NCBI GenBank assembly: GCA_963743595.1
Contig: CAVURW010000050.1
Span: 1 to 53,965 of the forward strand
Direction of reading: 5' to 3'
DNA length: 53,965 nucleotides
Origin: CAVURW01 sp963743595
GTDB lineage: Bacteria > Verrucomicrobiota > Verrucomicrobiia > Methylacidiphilales > UBA1321
This document shows, piece after piece, positions 44,220 through 52,978 of this stretch. Numbering within the stretch: position 1 is the stretch's first letter; the number at the start of each line of letters is the position of its first letter. Made by a program: the position numbers and the translations under genes. The notes below the pieces were generated by a model. The model saw only the letters and a program-made list of their open reading frames with translations, was not told where the DNA came from and ran no database searches.

Positions 44220-45187
44220 CCTGCCATTTCAAGCCTGAACAAAAATGGAATTTTCAGGATACAATATTTATTGCCTTTCATCGAGAACTGCTACACGATA
44301 TTATCATCAATAAATCAACTCTTCTTCATGCAATTAAGAATGCCGATCTGAATGAAGTATGTCGAATTCTGGATGGGCATCCTGGCCTACTCGATATAGA
44401 TCTCTGGCCGGTGGTTATATTCCAGATGCAGAGTTTGGAGCTAACACGCCTTTTACTGACTCGTGGCCTCAATCCGAATCAATGCAGTGCTCCCAGAAAG
44501 CCCCTCCATCTAGCCGTTTCCAAGTCATCGGCAAGAATAGTCAAACTGCTCATCGAGCATGGTGCCGATCCAAATATCAAAGACGGGGAAGGTTTCATGC
44601 CCTTGGATCTTTACGGAGGGTTGATCGACTCGCCAAACCAAACAATCGACCAAGAGATTATCGGCCAACTTCTCTCCGCCGGAGCAAGCCCCAATCTGTG
44701 GACATGGATTCGCCTAGGCGAAACGGCCAAGGCGATTTCCATTCTTGAAGCCGAACCGAGTTTAAAAAATACGGAATCCCCCGATCTTCAATTTCTTCCA
44801 ATTCATGTAGCGGCTCGAATGGCAAATGTTCAATTGGTTCGCTACTTAATTGACCACGGATCCGACATTAACGCGGGCGAAAATACCTCTCTTTGGTACG
44901 TGGCTCAAAGTGGGGCTGAAACATCCAAACGGATTGCTGTGATCAAGCTGCTGTTTGAGGCAGGAGCCGAGATTAACCGTCGATGCGAAGAAGGCTCGAC
45001 AGCATTACACTTTGCTGCATGGCGAGGCCCCGCTGAAATTGTTAAGCTATTGATTTCTAGAGGAGCCGACCTGGAAGTAAAGGATGACTACGGTAAGGCC
45101 CCAAGGGCCTTTGCAGAGAGGAGCATTTCTGTTGATCAACCAGCGATTATCAATTGCTTCGTGAAGGACGAGTCGAACCCGGGATGA
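44220..45187 (+). CDS. Ankyrin-repeat protein, start unclear
   Basis: Ankyrin repeats run through the frame: LTRGLNPNQCSAPRKPLHLA, VKLLIEHGADPNIKDGEGFM, GQLLSAGASPNLWTWIRLG, VRYLIDHGSDINAGENTSL, VIKLLFEAGAEINRRCEEGS and VKLLISRGADLEVKDDYGKA, about seven units in all. The frame is open from the TGA at 44217 and is already repeat-like (LLHAIKNADLNEVCRILDGH), but the first usable start is GTG 44411. So either the N-terminus was lost or the TGA is a mutation or error. Probably a cytosolic protein-interaction module. Confidence 0.7.
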
Positions 45188-45205
45188 GTGCTCATAAAGG
45201 CCGTT

Positions 45206-45436
45206 TTATGACAGCTCCTTATGGTCTCTTTCAATGTTATTAATGCTGGGCCCCGAAGGGTCTTCAACTTTCCCTCGGACGTGCCATTCCCCAACGGTAA
45301 ATCGATCCAGTGCAACTACCCTGGCAATACCTTGAAAATGGTACATCGGCCCCGTACTGAGCTTGACAGGTGATTTGACCAGGCTGCCCATCTCCAACAG
45401 GCGCGGATCGGTGGTGACAAAGGTAAATGTATTCAT
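45206..45436 (-). CDS. Small hypothetical protein
   Basis: ATG 45436 encodes 76 residues (MNTFTFVTTDPRLLEMGSLV, then MYHFQGIARVVALDRFTVGE) with beta-rich coding character. No family is recognised. Convergent with the ankyrin gene. Confidence 0.45.
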   Translation of the reverse strand: MNTFTFVTTDPRLLEMGSLVKSPVKLSTGPMYHFQGIARVVALDRFTVGEWHVRGKVEDPSGPSINNIERDHKELS

Positions 45437-45487
45437 TCCCGCCAAACGCGTTTTGTGCTAGAGAATTCTAGCCCATAAATCTGATCC

Positions 45488-45682
45488 ATGACTCTACTCG
45501 ATTCGCCACCCCGTGCAAAGCGCCCACTGCTGATAAATAAGAAAGAAGGGTGGAAGCATTGTTGCCAGTGTGGCGAGAGGAGGATCTACAGTAAGAGCTA
45601 TTTCGATCAATTAGTGAAACGTCGGCAGATCATCAAGTGCCCGTTTTGCGGTCATATCGTAAAACTAGCAAGTCGGTCGTAG
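45488..45682 (+). CDS. Small zinc-ribbon protein
   Basis: A 64-residue basic protein with two Cys pairs, CCQCGERRIYSKSY and IKCPFCGHIVKL, spaced as a rubredoxin-like zinc ribbon. Could bind nucleic acid or a protein partner. Divergent from the preceding small gene, with about 50 bp between starts. Confidence 0.6.
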   Translation: MTLLDSPPRAKRPLLINKKEGWKHCCQCGERRIYSKSYFDQLVKRRQIIKCPFCGHIVKLASRS

Positions 45683-46384
45683 AGCCCGGAAAAGCGCTTG
45701 TAGACTTCCATAGGGTCGCCCAAGAGTCGACGCCGTAGAATTCCGTTTATGAGGGCCTTTTGATTCCATTCTTTCAAATGAAACCTTTAAACAAACAGCA
45801 AACTGCTCGAACCCTTCACTGCTATATTTAGTTGCGAATGTATCTGGATGGCCGCGAGGAATTGGAACCCCTTCCCGGAGAGATGAAGAATCATCGGATG
45901 GTCTTACATTCTCGTCGTAGCTAGTAAAGTGGGAAAAGATGCCGTCCGTGTCCATCCTATTAATATTCTGCAACTTAAGTTAAAGTCGATTGGGTCGAAT
46001 TAAGTTGATTACCTCCGAAGATTGGTCAAAGTGATCGTGGAATTGCAGGTGAATTCGGTTCCGACCCTGGCCTCTAGTTTTAGAGGTAACCCTCGACGGT
46101 ACTTACGAGCACCAAAGTGCCGTAATGCACACCCTAACACGGACCTCTGCTCTAACCCGACTGGCCCAGGATTGGGTAAGATCTCTAATCTGCCAGTTGG
46201 TGCCTGATAGAGGATTTGAAATTGCGGCCTTGGGCTCACGCTTTAAATGCATACCAATTCTCCTAGCAAAAGCATAGCAAGTGGTTACCTTTTCCTCCCA
46301 AACCTTACCTCTTTGTCCGTGACGGTTGCGTAATAAGATGTTAGTGTACAGAAACTTAGGAAAGGAGTGGTAGATTAGGCATCC
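45683..46384. other. Gene-poor stretch left of duplication copy 2
   Basis: Several overlapping ORFs on the minus strand (45665-45973, 46009-46239, 46103-46390) conflict with each other. Only short parts (YHSFPKFLYTNILLRNRHGQ, just outside the duplicated block) look coding. Probably remnants. No RNA or repeat is recognised. Confidence 0.35.
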
Positions 46385-46431
46385 CTCCAATGAGGTTGCA
46401 GTATCCTTCCGCAGTGGCCGTCACCAGCAGT

Positions 46432-46530
46432 TCAACTATGGGGCTCATTGGTGCTCCCTAATAAAAATTGCAGGCAGGCCGATCCGTCGGCTGCTTCCAA
46501 AATAGCATCCCATTTTTCTTCAAGATTCAT
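46432..46530 (-). CDS. Small ORF, 32 residues (copy 2)
   Basis: Identical to 22510-22608, an acidic 32-residue peptide with no known family. It may be the first part of a gene cut by the block edge. Confidence 0.35.
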   Translation of the reverse strand: MNLEEKWDAILEAADGSACLQFLLGSTNEPHS

Positions 46531-46596
46531 TTTCTGTTTTAGTACGCTACCTTGTTTTCACCCTGAGGTTCCAGTTCAGTATTTTAAATCGACTAC

Positions 46597-47337
46597 TTAA
46601 GAACCCATTCCGAAATGCACTTCCTTGATGAAATTAGCTTCCCTCTCTACCTCGATACCATCTAAAAAAATGTGCTCCTCAAGCTCACAACTCAGTATCA
46701 TTTCATTGGCAAATTGGGCGACCTGCATCCAGGTGGGATTCTCCACGATCGGGCTGCGATAAGGTCGAACATCCTGAAGATCGTAGTTGAAAACAGCTCT
46801 CCCAGAAACGGCAACTTCATCAAGATTATCCACCGGGCAGCAGGTATCATCCATCTTGTAAGCGCTGTAGCAGACTTTAACAGGCGGTTTGACGGCAGCT
46901 TCTACCCGCTGGAGAATAGCTTTTAAGCGATCACCATACAGTTTCTCCAATCGAGTGACTTCAGGGTGAGGATGGTCGAGGAAATGAAGACTAAGCTCTC
47001 GATACTTTTCAAATTCCTCGCCGTGCAGCTTTCCGCTACAGCTCATTTGCCTATATGATTTCCAGTGCTCCGCGAGCTTGTCCAAGCTCTTCAGCCTTCG
47101 AATGGCCCGCCCTCTTGCCTTTACCTTTCTTTCGCAGAGTTGCTCCAAGCGCTGAAACAAGGGATGAGTCCGGTCCCCATCTTGGATCTCTCCATTTCGT
47201 CTCGCCTGCTGCAATAAATCGATCGCCTGGGAAATGGTCGCTTCGAGTTTTGCCCGATAGCCTTTTCGTTTTGGAGTCATACAGGAGAATTGCTGGGGCC
47301 CTGATAAAGTCTCCGCGACTCGACTCTGAACGGGCAT
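46597..47337 (-). CDS. Hypothetical protein, 246 residues (copy 2)
   Basis: Identical in sequence to the product of 21703-22443, including the basic helical N-half and the DDTCCPVDN pair of cysteines. The likely start is ATG 47280 (MTPKRKGYRA). Divergent from the DUF2092-like gene. No family is recognised; its intact retention in both copies argues for recent duplication. Confidence 0.65.
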   Translation of the reverse strand: MPVQSRVAETLSGPQQFSCMTPKRKGYRAKLEATISQAIDLLQQARRNGEIQDGDRTHPLFQRLEQLCERKVKARGRAIRRLKSLDKLAEHWKSYRQMSCSGKLHGEEFEKYRELSLHFLDHPHPEVTRLEKLYGDRLKAILQRVEAAVKPPVKVCYSAYKMDDTCCPVDNLDEVAVSGRAVFNYDLQDVRPYRSPIVENPTWMQVAQFANEMILSCELEEHIFLDGIEVEREANFIKEVHFGMGS

Positions 47338-47346
47338 TTATTCGGT

Positions 47347-48219
47347 TTGCGGCTCAAGCATTACGAGAGTACCTTTTGTTATAGTTCACTCAAAGCGGAT
47401 AATACTCCCCTAACCCATATGAACCTACCCACTACTTTCCGCCCTCTGGACCCTAACGTGCGAGAGCTAATTCAAAAGGTATTAGATTTTTACAAAGGAT
47501 TAAAGGCTTTTGAAGTTGATCTCGCGGTGAGCACACACATTGACACCATCGGATTGGCGAATGCTATGAATGGAAGTTTCCACGTGGCCATGGAGAGACC
47601 TTCTTCGTTTTCTATGGTGCAGACGACAGGCTTGCCGTGTGGTAGCCTTGTATCTGATGGAAAAACTCAGGTTGTCTATGTGCCAATCTTAGAAAAATAC
47701 ACGTCAAAAAACGCGCCAAAGACGATCGAGGAGGTTGTCGAACCAATCAATATGATGACCGTCAGTGGGATATTCCCTACAGTTAGTTTCGGTTTTCTAC
47801 AAGAGGATCCGCTGGCTAAATTAGATCTAGGCATCCTGGAAAGTAGCTGCCTAGGCAGTGAGGAAGTGGGAGGCGTATCAGTGACGCACCTGCAAATAGT
47901 CTCTTCCTTCCATACCTTATATTACTGGATCGCTGATGGCCCTGCACCCGTTATTCTGAAAGAAATGTCAACGATTTCGGGTATGACTATGCCTGATATT
48001 CCGGAAAATGCGGGAATAGAAGCTCCTCCCATACCCGCTGCAATCCAAGACATGATGAAAAACATGACTATGTCGAAAACTACGATTTACTCGAATTGGA
48101 TACTGAATAAATACGTGGCCCCGTCATTGTTCCAATTCACACCTCCCCCAGCGGCTAAGCTGGTCAATGAATTTTTCGAGCCACGCGCCCTCTCTGCGTT
48201 GCCTACTTCGTCTGAATAA
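47347..48219 (+). CDS. DUF2092-like protein (copy 2)
   Basis: Identical to the product of 20821-21693: a half-barrel LolA/LppX-like domain without a visible signal peptide. An alternative start is ATG 47419. It converges on the DUF4304-like gene 61 bp away. Confidence 0.75.
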   Translation: MRLKHYESTFCYSSLKADNTPLTHMNLPTTFRPLDPNVRELIQKVLDFYKGLKAFEVDLAVSTHIDTIGLANAMNGSFHVAMERPSSFSMVQTTGLPCGSLVSDGKTQVVYVPILEKYTSKNAPKTIEEVVEPINMMTVSGIFPTVSFGFLQEDPLAKLDLGILESSCLGSEEVGGVSVTHLQIVSSFHTLYYWIADGPAPVILKEMSTISGMTMPDIPENAGIEAPPIPAAIQDMMKNMTMSKTTIYSNWILNKYVAPSLFQFTPPPAAKLVNEFFEPRALSALPTSSE

Positions 48220-48280
48220 GTGCGCCCGATTTTGTATTTGAAGGAACTTGGACCTGAGTGCCGGTTACACGGATAGGGTT

Positions 48281-48973
48281 TTACGAATTCTTTTGTTTCC
48301 TGGAATCGAGAAATTTTATCAACTCATCCCTTTTAAATTCGTAGCCCGGTCCAAATACATCCATCTGGCACTCGACATCGCAACAGGCCGCCAACCAGGG
48401 AAGCCCGAACTGGCTCAAGGTTTCGACCACATCTTTGCCGACAAAATCGGAATCCGTCTCGGAACGAAAGTTCCAACAATGATCGGAACGGCCCGAGTCT
48501 TTAGTCAGGCGGCGTTGAAAGAAACAGCCACACGGATCGATTGACGGAGTCGCGGGACGGCTACGCCAGGAGAATCGGTATTCTTCAAGAGGCTTCCAAT
48601 CCACACCCAAATTAATGCAAAACTTACATTCCAACGCATTAAAAAGGCATGGCATTTTTGGCTGACCGAAGGTGAATTTACCAAGCTCACCTCTGTGCAG
48701 CGCAGTCAGCATAATCTTGTAGCCCTTTCCCTTCAAAAAAGTAGCCACATGGTTCTTTAAAGCAGCATCTAAAACAATTTTGGGATGAGGACTCTGTGGA
48801 GGTCTTGCATACAGCGCATTCATATCCACGCGCATCGCTTCAATCTCGGCTACAACTTCCGGTGAGATTCCTTTGTTAGACGAAGCAATCTGCATGTTGT
48901 GGATCAGCTTGGCGAGTTCAGCCAGTTCCGGCTTTTCCTCCAGAAGCTTTTCAAGCTCAGGATCTTTTGGCAT
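48281..48973 (-). CDS. DUF4304-like protein, last gene of the minus-strand array
   Basis: A 230-residue protein. The N-terminal 55 residues form charged helices (DPELEKLLEEKPELAELAKL). The body from about 65 on (LKNHVATFLKGKGYKIMLTA, KCINLGV-like FCINLGVDWKPLEEYRFSWR, then GCFFQRRL) resembles DUF4304, a family that often accompanies polymorphic toxins as a putative immunity protein. Seven Cys lie in the C-terminal half. It follows the 165-residue gene by 21 bp. Its 3' half is inside the duplicated block, and a truncated copy exists at 20399-20759. Confidence 0.62.
   Translation of the reverse strand: MPKDPELEKLLEEKPELAELAKLIHNMQIASSNKGISPEVVAEIEAMRVDMNALYARPPQSPHPKIVLDAALKNHVATFLKGKGYKIMLTALHRGELGKFTFGQPKMPCLFNALECKFCINLGVDWKPLEEYRFSWRSRPATPSIDPCGCFFQRRLTKDSGRSDHCWNFRSETDSDFVGKDVVETLSQFGLPWLAACCDVECQMDVFGPGYEFKRDELIKFLDSRKQKNS
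48662..48715 (+). repeat. 54-bp source segment of the flipped junction piece
   Basis: Matches 20346-20399 with one mismatch, in the same plus orientation although the neighbouring block is inverted. Located inside the DUF4304-like gene, 20 bp from the block end at 48641. Confidence 0.9.
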
Positions 48974-48994
48974 GATTACGGCTCCAATCGGATA

Positions 48995-49492
48995 TCACTT
49001 CGCCTCTGGAGGCTGTTCCTTCCTCAGCTTCTCATATCTCGCCATGGCTTCCTTTTGTCTCCATTTATTGAGCTCCTTAAACACGTGTTCCAAAAGACCG
49101 TTATCATCTCGCGTTCCGATCAACACTTGGAACTGTAAGGCTTTGTCGGCGAACTTTATTCCAGAATCGATTCGTCCTGCTCTCAGTTCATCCAGTGCCC
49201 GATGGGACAAAAGATTTACGAGATTAACAGCCGAACGAGTCACTCGATCCTCATAGATCTTGATTATTTCACCAATGCAGGCTTCGGATTTTTCCCTATC
49301 AATCTTTTCTAATTCGACACTCTGTAAAGAAAGGATTTCAACCAAAGACAGTTCGTTGAACCCCTGCTCAATTAAACCTCTTGTTTCCGCTTTGAATTCA
49401 TCCAGAGCTTGATCGCGAGCGGCCCCTTTCTTTTTGGAACGAATGATTTTTCGGAACGCTTCGCTCCAGGTTTTATTATTGTGTGGGATCAT
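48995..49492 (-). CDS. Helical hypothetical protein, 165 residues
   Basis: An all-helical, highly charged protein (AFRKIIRSKKKGAARDQALD, ELSLVEILSLQSVELEKIDR, RALDELRAGRIDSGIKFADK) that looks TPR-like in its second half. Cytosolic. Its ATG overlaps the TGA of the preceding tail ORF in ATGA, showing translational coupling with the paralogue genes upstream. Family not recognised; probably a partner or immunity protein of the array. Confidence 0.62.
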   Translation of the reverse strand: MIPHNNKTWSEAFRKIIRSKKKGAARDQALDEFKAETRGLIEQGFNELSLVEILSLQSVELEKIDREKSEACIGEIIKIYEDRVTRSAVNLVNLLSHRALDELRAGRIDSGIKFADKALQFQVLIGTRDDNGLLEHVFKELNKWRQKEAMARYEKLRKEQPPEAK

Positions 49493-49722
49493 GGTTTGGT
49501 ATTTGTTTCAGAAGTTTTGGCAATTTGTCCCGCTCTCCCACCCCCGGAGAAGTGCTTTAAATAGGAGATTGTTTCAGAGTCGGTTACCCGTTGATTCTGC
49601 TCAAGCAGAAGCTCGTAGTGAAGCTCCAGGAGCCTAACGATCTGGTCGGGCGGATGAAATACGATAAGGTAGCCTTGTCGGTAAAGAGTTCGAATAGGCT
49701 CATTGTAGGATATAAGAGTAGG
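49489..49722 (-). CDS. Tail ORF directly behind an in-frame TAG
   Basis: The 77 codons directly after the TAG that ends paralogue A, in the same frame, have strong coding character: PTLISYNEPIRTLYRQGYLI, VFHPPDQIVRLLELHYELLL and EQNQRVTDSETISYLKHFSG. No usable ATG/GTG/TTG start exists between the TAG and this sequence, and the TGA overlaps the next gene by 4 bp. Either it is a C-terminal extension reached by readthrough or cut off by a mutation, or a gene whose start was lost by deletion. Paralogue B ends naturally at the equivalent point (DPFHYK), so a fused or lost separate gene is the better guess. Confidence 0.42.
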   Translation of the reverse strand, partial: PTLISYNEPIRTLYRQGYLIVFHPPDQIVRLLELHYELLLEQNQRVTDSETISYLKHFSGGGRAGQIAKTSETNTKP

Positions 49723-50765
49723 CTAGCCGTGAAACGGATCCCAATGTTTTGTGTAGCGCAAGATGGAATTTGCCAAAGCCGAATTAGCACTAGCCCATAA
49801 ATCATCAAAGAGAAACAGTTGAAAGTAGTTAGGGCCCTTGGGACCGCACCAACCATCGCCATTAGGCCCGCAGAATAGCAAGAAATGGTCTGCTTGAACG
49901 TAACGATATTTATCTCTGCCAGCCCTTCGCCATTTTTTATTCTGATCTTCCAGGTGAGCCTTAAGATGCTGGTGGAGCACCCGCACGGCATCGCGGGGAC
50001 CATTTAGATCTGGCGTTCCGTAGTCGGGAATTAGGGGTGCTGATCTCCGAAAAAGCTCCATCAGATCGCTGTCTCCATCCTCCACAAAACCACGCAGCAG
50101 GCGGAGTTCTCGGGGCCAATCCGCCAGCAGTTCTGCGTGCTGCGGTTTCTCAGGACCCGTACACGGATTTAGGGTTCGCAGATACTCGAGTGTATTTCCC
50201 AGACGAATTCCGTGGATACAGAAGGGGTCCAATCTCAGGGAACCAGTTAAAAAACCGGTTAAAAAACAACCATAAATGGCTCCTGACTTATCGCCCTTCG
50301 ACAAAATCGATTTCAGAGGTATAGCGGGTTTAAAAGTTCCCTGCGGGACTCGGATGCCGTCACCTTAAGGATATCAAAGTCCGTAAACAGGTACTCAACT
50401 GACTCTGGAGTTGATTCCAGACAGATGGCTAAATCATTCTCATCGTCGTCGGTCTTCACCCGCAAACTTTGGGCATCCATTTTGATGTATTCAGAGGCAC
50501 GCCCTTCGACATTTAGGTGTTGCCAGGTCTGGGGACGATCCAAATTCCTTTCACGGGCTTTTTCGAATATGCTCTCTAGGCCATACACGTCTCCGCCACA
50601 CTCATCACGTACCCAATCGTTCAGGTCATTATCCGATTCCATCGCTTGATCCCAACCTTGCTGGAACCATTCCAAAATGCTCGACGCGCGTAGTTTAATT
50701 AATCGTCTGCTTAGTAGGCCTGCATAAGGCGTTCTATAAAATAAGTAAACGGATGGTTTTGGCAT
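49723..50765 (-). pseudogene. Paralogue A of an unknown two-gene family, one frameshift
   Basis: ATG 50765 starts MPKPSVYLFYRTPYAGLLSR; the frame ends at 50313 after ELLNPLYL. A one-base shift near 50340 would continue TFKPAIPLKSILSKGDKSGA, which aligns with paralogue B, then YGCFLTGFLTGSLRLDPFCI, LNPCTGPEKPQ, WPRELRLLRGFVEDGDSDLM, DHFLLFCGPNGDGW and YFQLFLFDDLWASANSALAN. The restored protein has about 347 residues, is acidic and soluble, and belongs to no family I know. It lies 7 bp behind paralogue B. Confidence 0.68.
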
Positions 50766-50772
50766 AGGTGTT

Positions 50773-51920
50773 TCATTTGTAGTGAAAAGGATCCCAATGT
50801 TTTGTGTAGCGCAAGATGGAATTTGCTAAAGCCGAATTAGCACTAGCCCATAAATCATCAAAGAGAAAAAGTTGAAAGTAGGTTATGGTTTCGGGACCGC
50901 CCCAATCATCGTTTTGATGACCACAGAATAGAAAGAAATGATCTTCTTTTATGAAGCGTGATTTACTGGGATCTCCGGCACCGATTCGATTCTTTTTCTT
51001 CTGGGCTTCAATATGCTGTTGAAGCAGGACTCGTCCTTTATCGCGCGGACCATCAACATTTGGGGTATCGTCTTGCATCCAGGGTACCGAACGCTGAAAC
51101 AGCTCTACCAAATCCGTGTCCGTATCTTCAATAAAACCCCGCATCCAGCGGAGTTCTCGTGGCCAAGCGGCCAGCCGTTCTTTATCCCGTGGTCGCTCCG
51201 GGCCTGTACAGGGATTAACTGTACGCAAATAGTCGAGGGTATCCTCCAGACGAATTCCGGAGATACAAAAGGGCCCCTCCAATTCCAGGGAACCTGAGTC
51301 GTAGAACGTTAAAAAACAACCGTAAAGCGCTCCTGGCTTATTGCCGTTTGGCAATACTGATTTAGGTGCTACAGCGGGTTCAAAAGTTCCTTCTCTTTCG
51401 GAAGCTCCTTCTCGTAGTTCGTCAAAATCAGTGAAGAGATATACCACTTCCATTGGCGTTGTTTCAATATACCCAAAATCTGCAGTTTTATAATAGCCTA
51501 CCAGTGCCCTTGGGGCTGGTTCAGAATAACCTAATGCTAAGTTTCAATTAAGTAATAGGCCAGATCAGACTCATCGTCGTCGGTTTTCACCCGCAAACTA
51601 TGGGCATCCATCTGGATGCATTCAGAGGCATGTCCTTGGACGTGTAAGTGTTTCGACAATAGATCGTAAAGTTGCTCCCACGTCAGGGGGCGATCCAGCT
51701 TTTTTTCCCGGGCCGCCTCGAAGATGCTCGATAGGCCGTACACCCTTCCGCCACACTCGTCGCTCACCCAATCGTACAGGTCATTATCCGATTGTGTCGC
51801 TTGATCCCAACCTTGCTGGAACCATTCCAATATGCTCGATGCCCGCAGCTTTATTCGTCGCCTGCTGAGGAGGTCTTCATATGGAGTTCTATAAAAAAAG
51901 TAGACGAGTGGTTTTGGCAT
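50773..51920 (-). pseudogene. Paralogue B of an unknown two-gene family, one frameshift
   Basis: ATG 51920 starts MPKPLVYFFYRTPYEDLLSR, then ILEWFQQGWDQATQSDNDLY and KTDDDESDLAYYLIET, where TAG follows at about 51537. Adding one base in ACTTA restores LALGYSEPAPRALVGYYKTA, DFGYIETTPMEVVYLFTDFD and the rest to DPFHYK at 50773, about 382 residues. It has about 25 residues more in the middle than paralogue A and some 60-70 percent similarity by eye, highest at both ends. Function unknown; soluble, acidic, with several Trp/Phe-rich motifs (ANSILRYTKHWDPFH). Confidence 0.68.
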
Positions 51921-51932
51921 AAATTCTTACCT

Positions 51933-52328
51933 TTATTCCTTGGGCATGAAGCAATCAATCGTGCTTGCTATTAGCTTGCCGCCGTACAGTACTTCTGTAG
52001 TAAAGCGGAGAGGGAATGCATTTGCAGAAGTTTTTTTCAAATGGGATGATTTCTCTTCGCTGGTTTCCTTACCTAGGAGCACCAGGGAGACCTGCCGTTT
52101 CCCGATCAAAACAGTTGGTTGCAATAAACGCGCCGTAGCCTGGGCATTTTCGCGGGCTAAGGCGATCCGATCAGGATCATGCAAGGGCTTTTCAGGAAGG
52201 CAAATGATCATGCAAGACTCCGGCTTTGAAAACTCACAATTTGCTTTGCCAGTTTCACTCCACGTCCACCGCCAGGAAGGTTCTTCAAATACTCCAAAAT
52301 GGCCGAGTGGGACCAGAGCTACTACCAT
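51933..52328 (-). CDS. Hypothetical protein, 131 residues, first gene of the array
   Basis: A soluble protein (VVALVPLGHFGVFEEPSWRW, SCMIICLPEKPLHDPDRIAL, LQPTVLIGKRQVSLVLLGKE, RFTTEVLYGGKLIASTIDCF). The N-terminus may extend upstream through a frameshift (DPKLILVMAPNG in the adjoining frame). It ends 12 bp before the start of paralogue B. No family is recognised. Confidence 0.55.
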   Translation of the reverse strand: MVVALVPLGHFGVFEEPSWRWTWSETGKANCEFSKPESCMIICLPEKPLHDPDRIALARENAQATARLLQPTVLIGKRQVSLVLLGKETSEEKSSHLKKTSANAFPLRFTTEVLYGGKLIASTIDCFMPKE

Positions 52329-52537
52329 TTGGTGCCATAACCAAGATCAACTTTGGATCTACTCCCATCCCTCATTGTAAAGGGAAGCAAAATATTGAAG
52401 AACTGCTCGATTGTCCCCATTCAAAGCTTTGTTCGTGGATTTGCAACTAATGTGGTATACGTTTGAACGTTTGAAGCTTAATCGACGACCGTGAGGTCAA
52501 CATTGGAATATCTCGTAAAATGGTAAGTTTTCTGCGC

Positions 52538-52753
52538 TTATTGGGCCTTTTTCCAATGCCTTAACCAACTTGAATGGATAGCCGAATGCAATAACACGCA
52601 ATTGTCCAACCTTCGAGGTAAAAGCACCTGATTCTCCAGCAAGGCAGCACACTTTAATTCATAAGCGAAGCCATTCACAACGTAGGGCTCTTGTTCGGTG
52701 GAGGTGAGATTGCCGATCAGCCGCGCAATCCCATCTCTGTAGGCCAGGTGCAA
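52538..52753 (-). CDS. Doubtful ORF, 71 residues
   Basis: YRDGIARLIGNLTSTEQEPY and VVNGFAYELKCAALLENQVL look coding, the rest less so. No ATG supports the start (an alternative start codon is used) and no family is recognised. Probably a gene remnant next to transposase debris. Confidence 0.25.
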   Translation of the reverse strand: MHLAYRDGIARLIGNLTSTEQEPYVVNGFAYELKCAALLENQVLLPRRLDNCVLLHSAIHSSWLRHWKKAQ

Positions 52754-52777
52754 ACGGTGACCTGGACGTCCTAACAG

Positions 52778-52978
52778 TTAATAGGACCAAGGGCGGAGTA
52801 AAAAGGGGTGACACTCCAACGATAGAGGAGTGTTATGTCGGAAGAAAAGGAGTCGGAGTACCGTTTCCGCACTTCCCGGTAGCCAAAACATCCGGCGCAG
52901 CGCCTGCGCGATCCGTTTCACGCCCCAACTCGGCTCCGCCTTCTTCAGCTCCTCGATCCGTTCCGTCTTCCTATGCAC
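52778..52978 (-). pseudogene. Transposase/integrase-core N-terminal remnant
   Basis: RIEELKKAEPSWGVKRIAQA followed by LRRMFWLPGSAETVLRLL resembles the helix-turn-helix spacer that precedes the DDE core in IS3/IS481-like transposases (W-G-x-x-R-I-A). No DDE core follows. A short fragment. Confidence 0.45.

Larger units (their letters stand above)
46385..48641 (-). repeat. 2,257-bp inverted duplication, copy 2
   Basis: Inverted partner of 20399-22655. This copy is joined on its right to the complete DUF4304-like gene and its operon, so it is the likely source. The left edge at 46385 adjoins unrelated sequence; at copy 1 the same edge adjoins an integrase remnant. Confidence 0.95.

Noticed and set aside
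45165..45190. T-arm-like GGGTTCGACTC on the minus strand as a tRNA
   Set aside because: It is the 3' end of the ankyrin gene, and no acceptor stem or anticodon arm fits around it.
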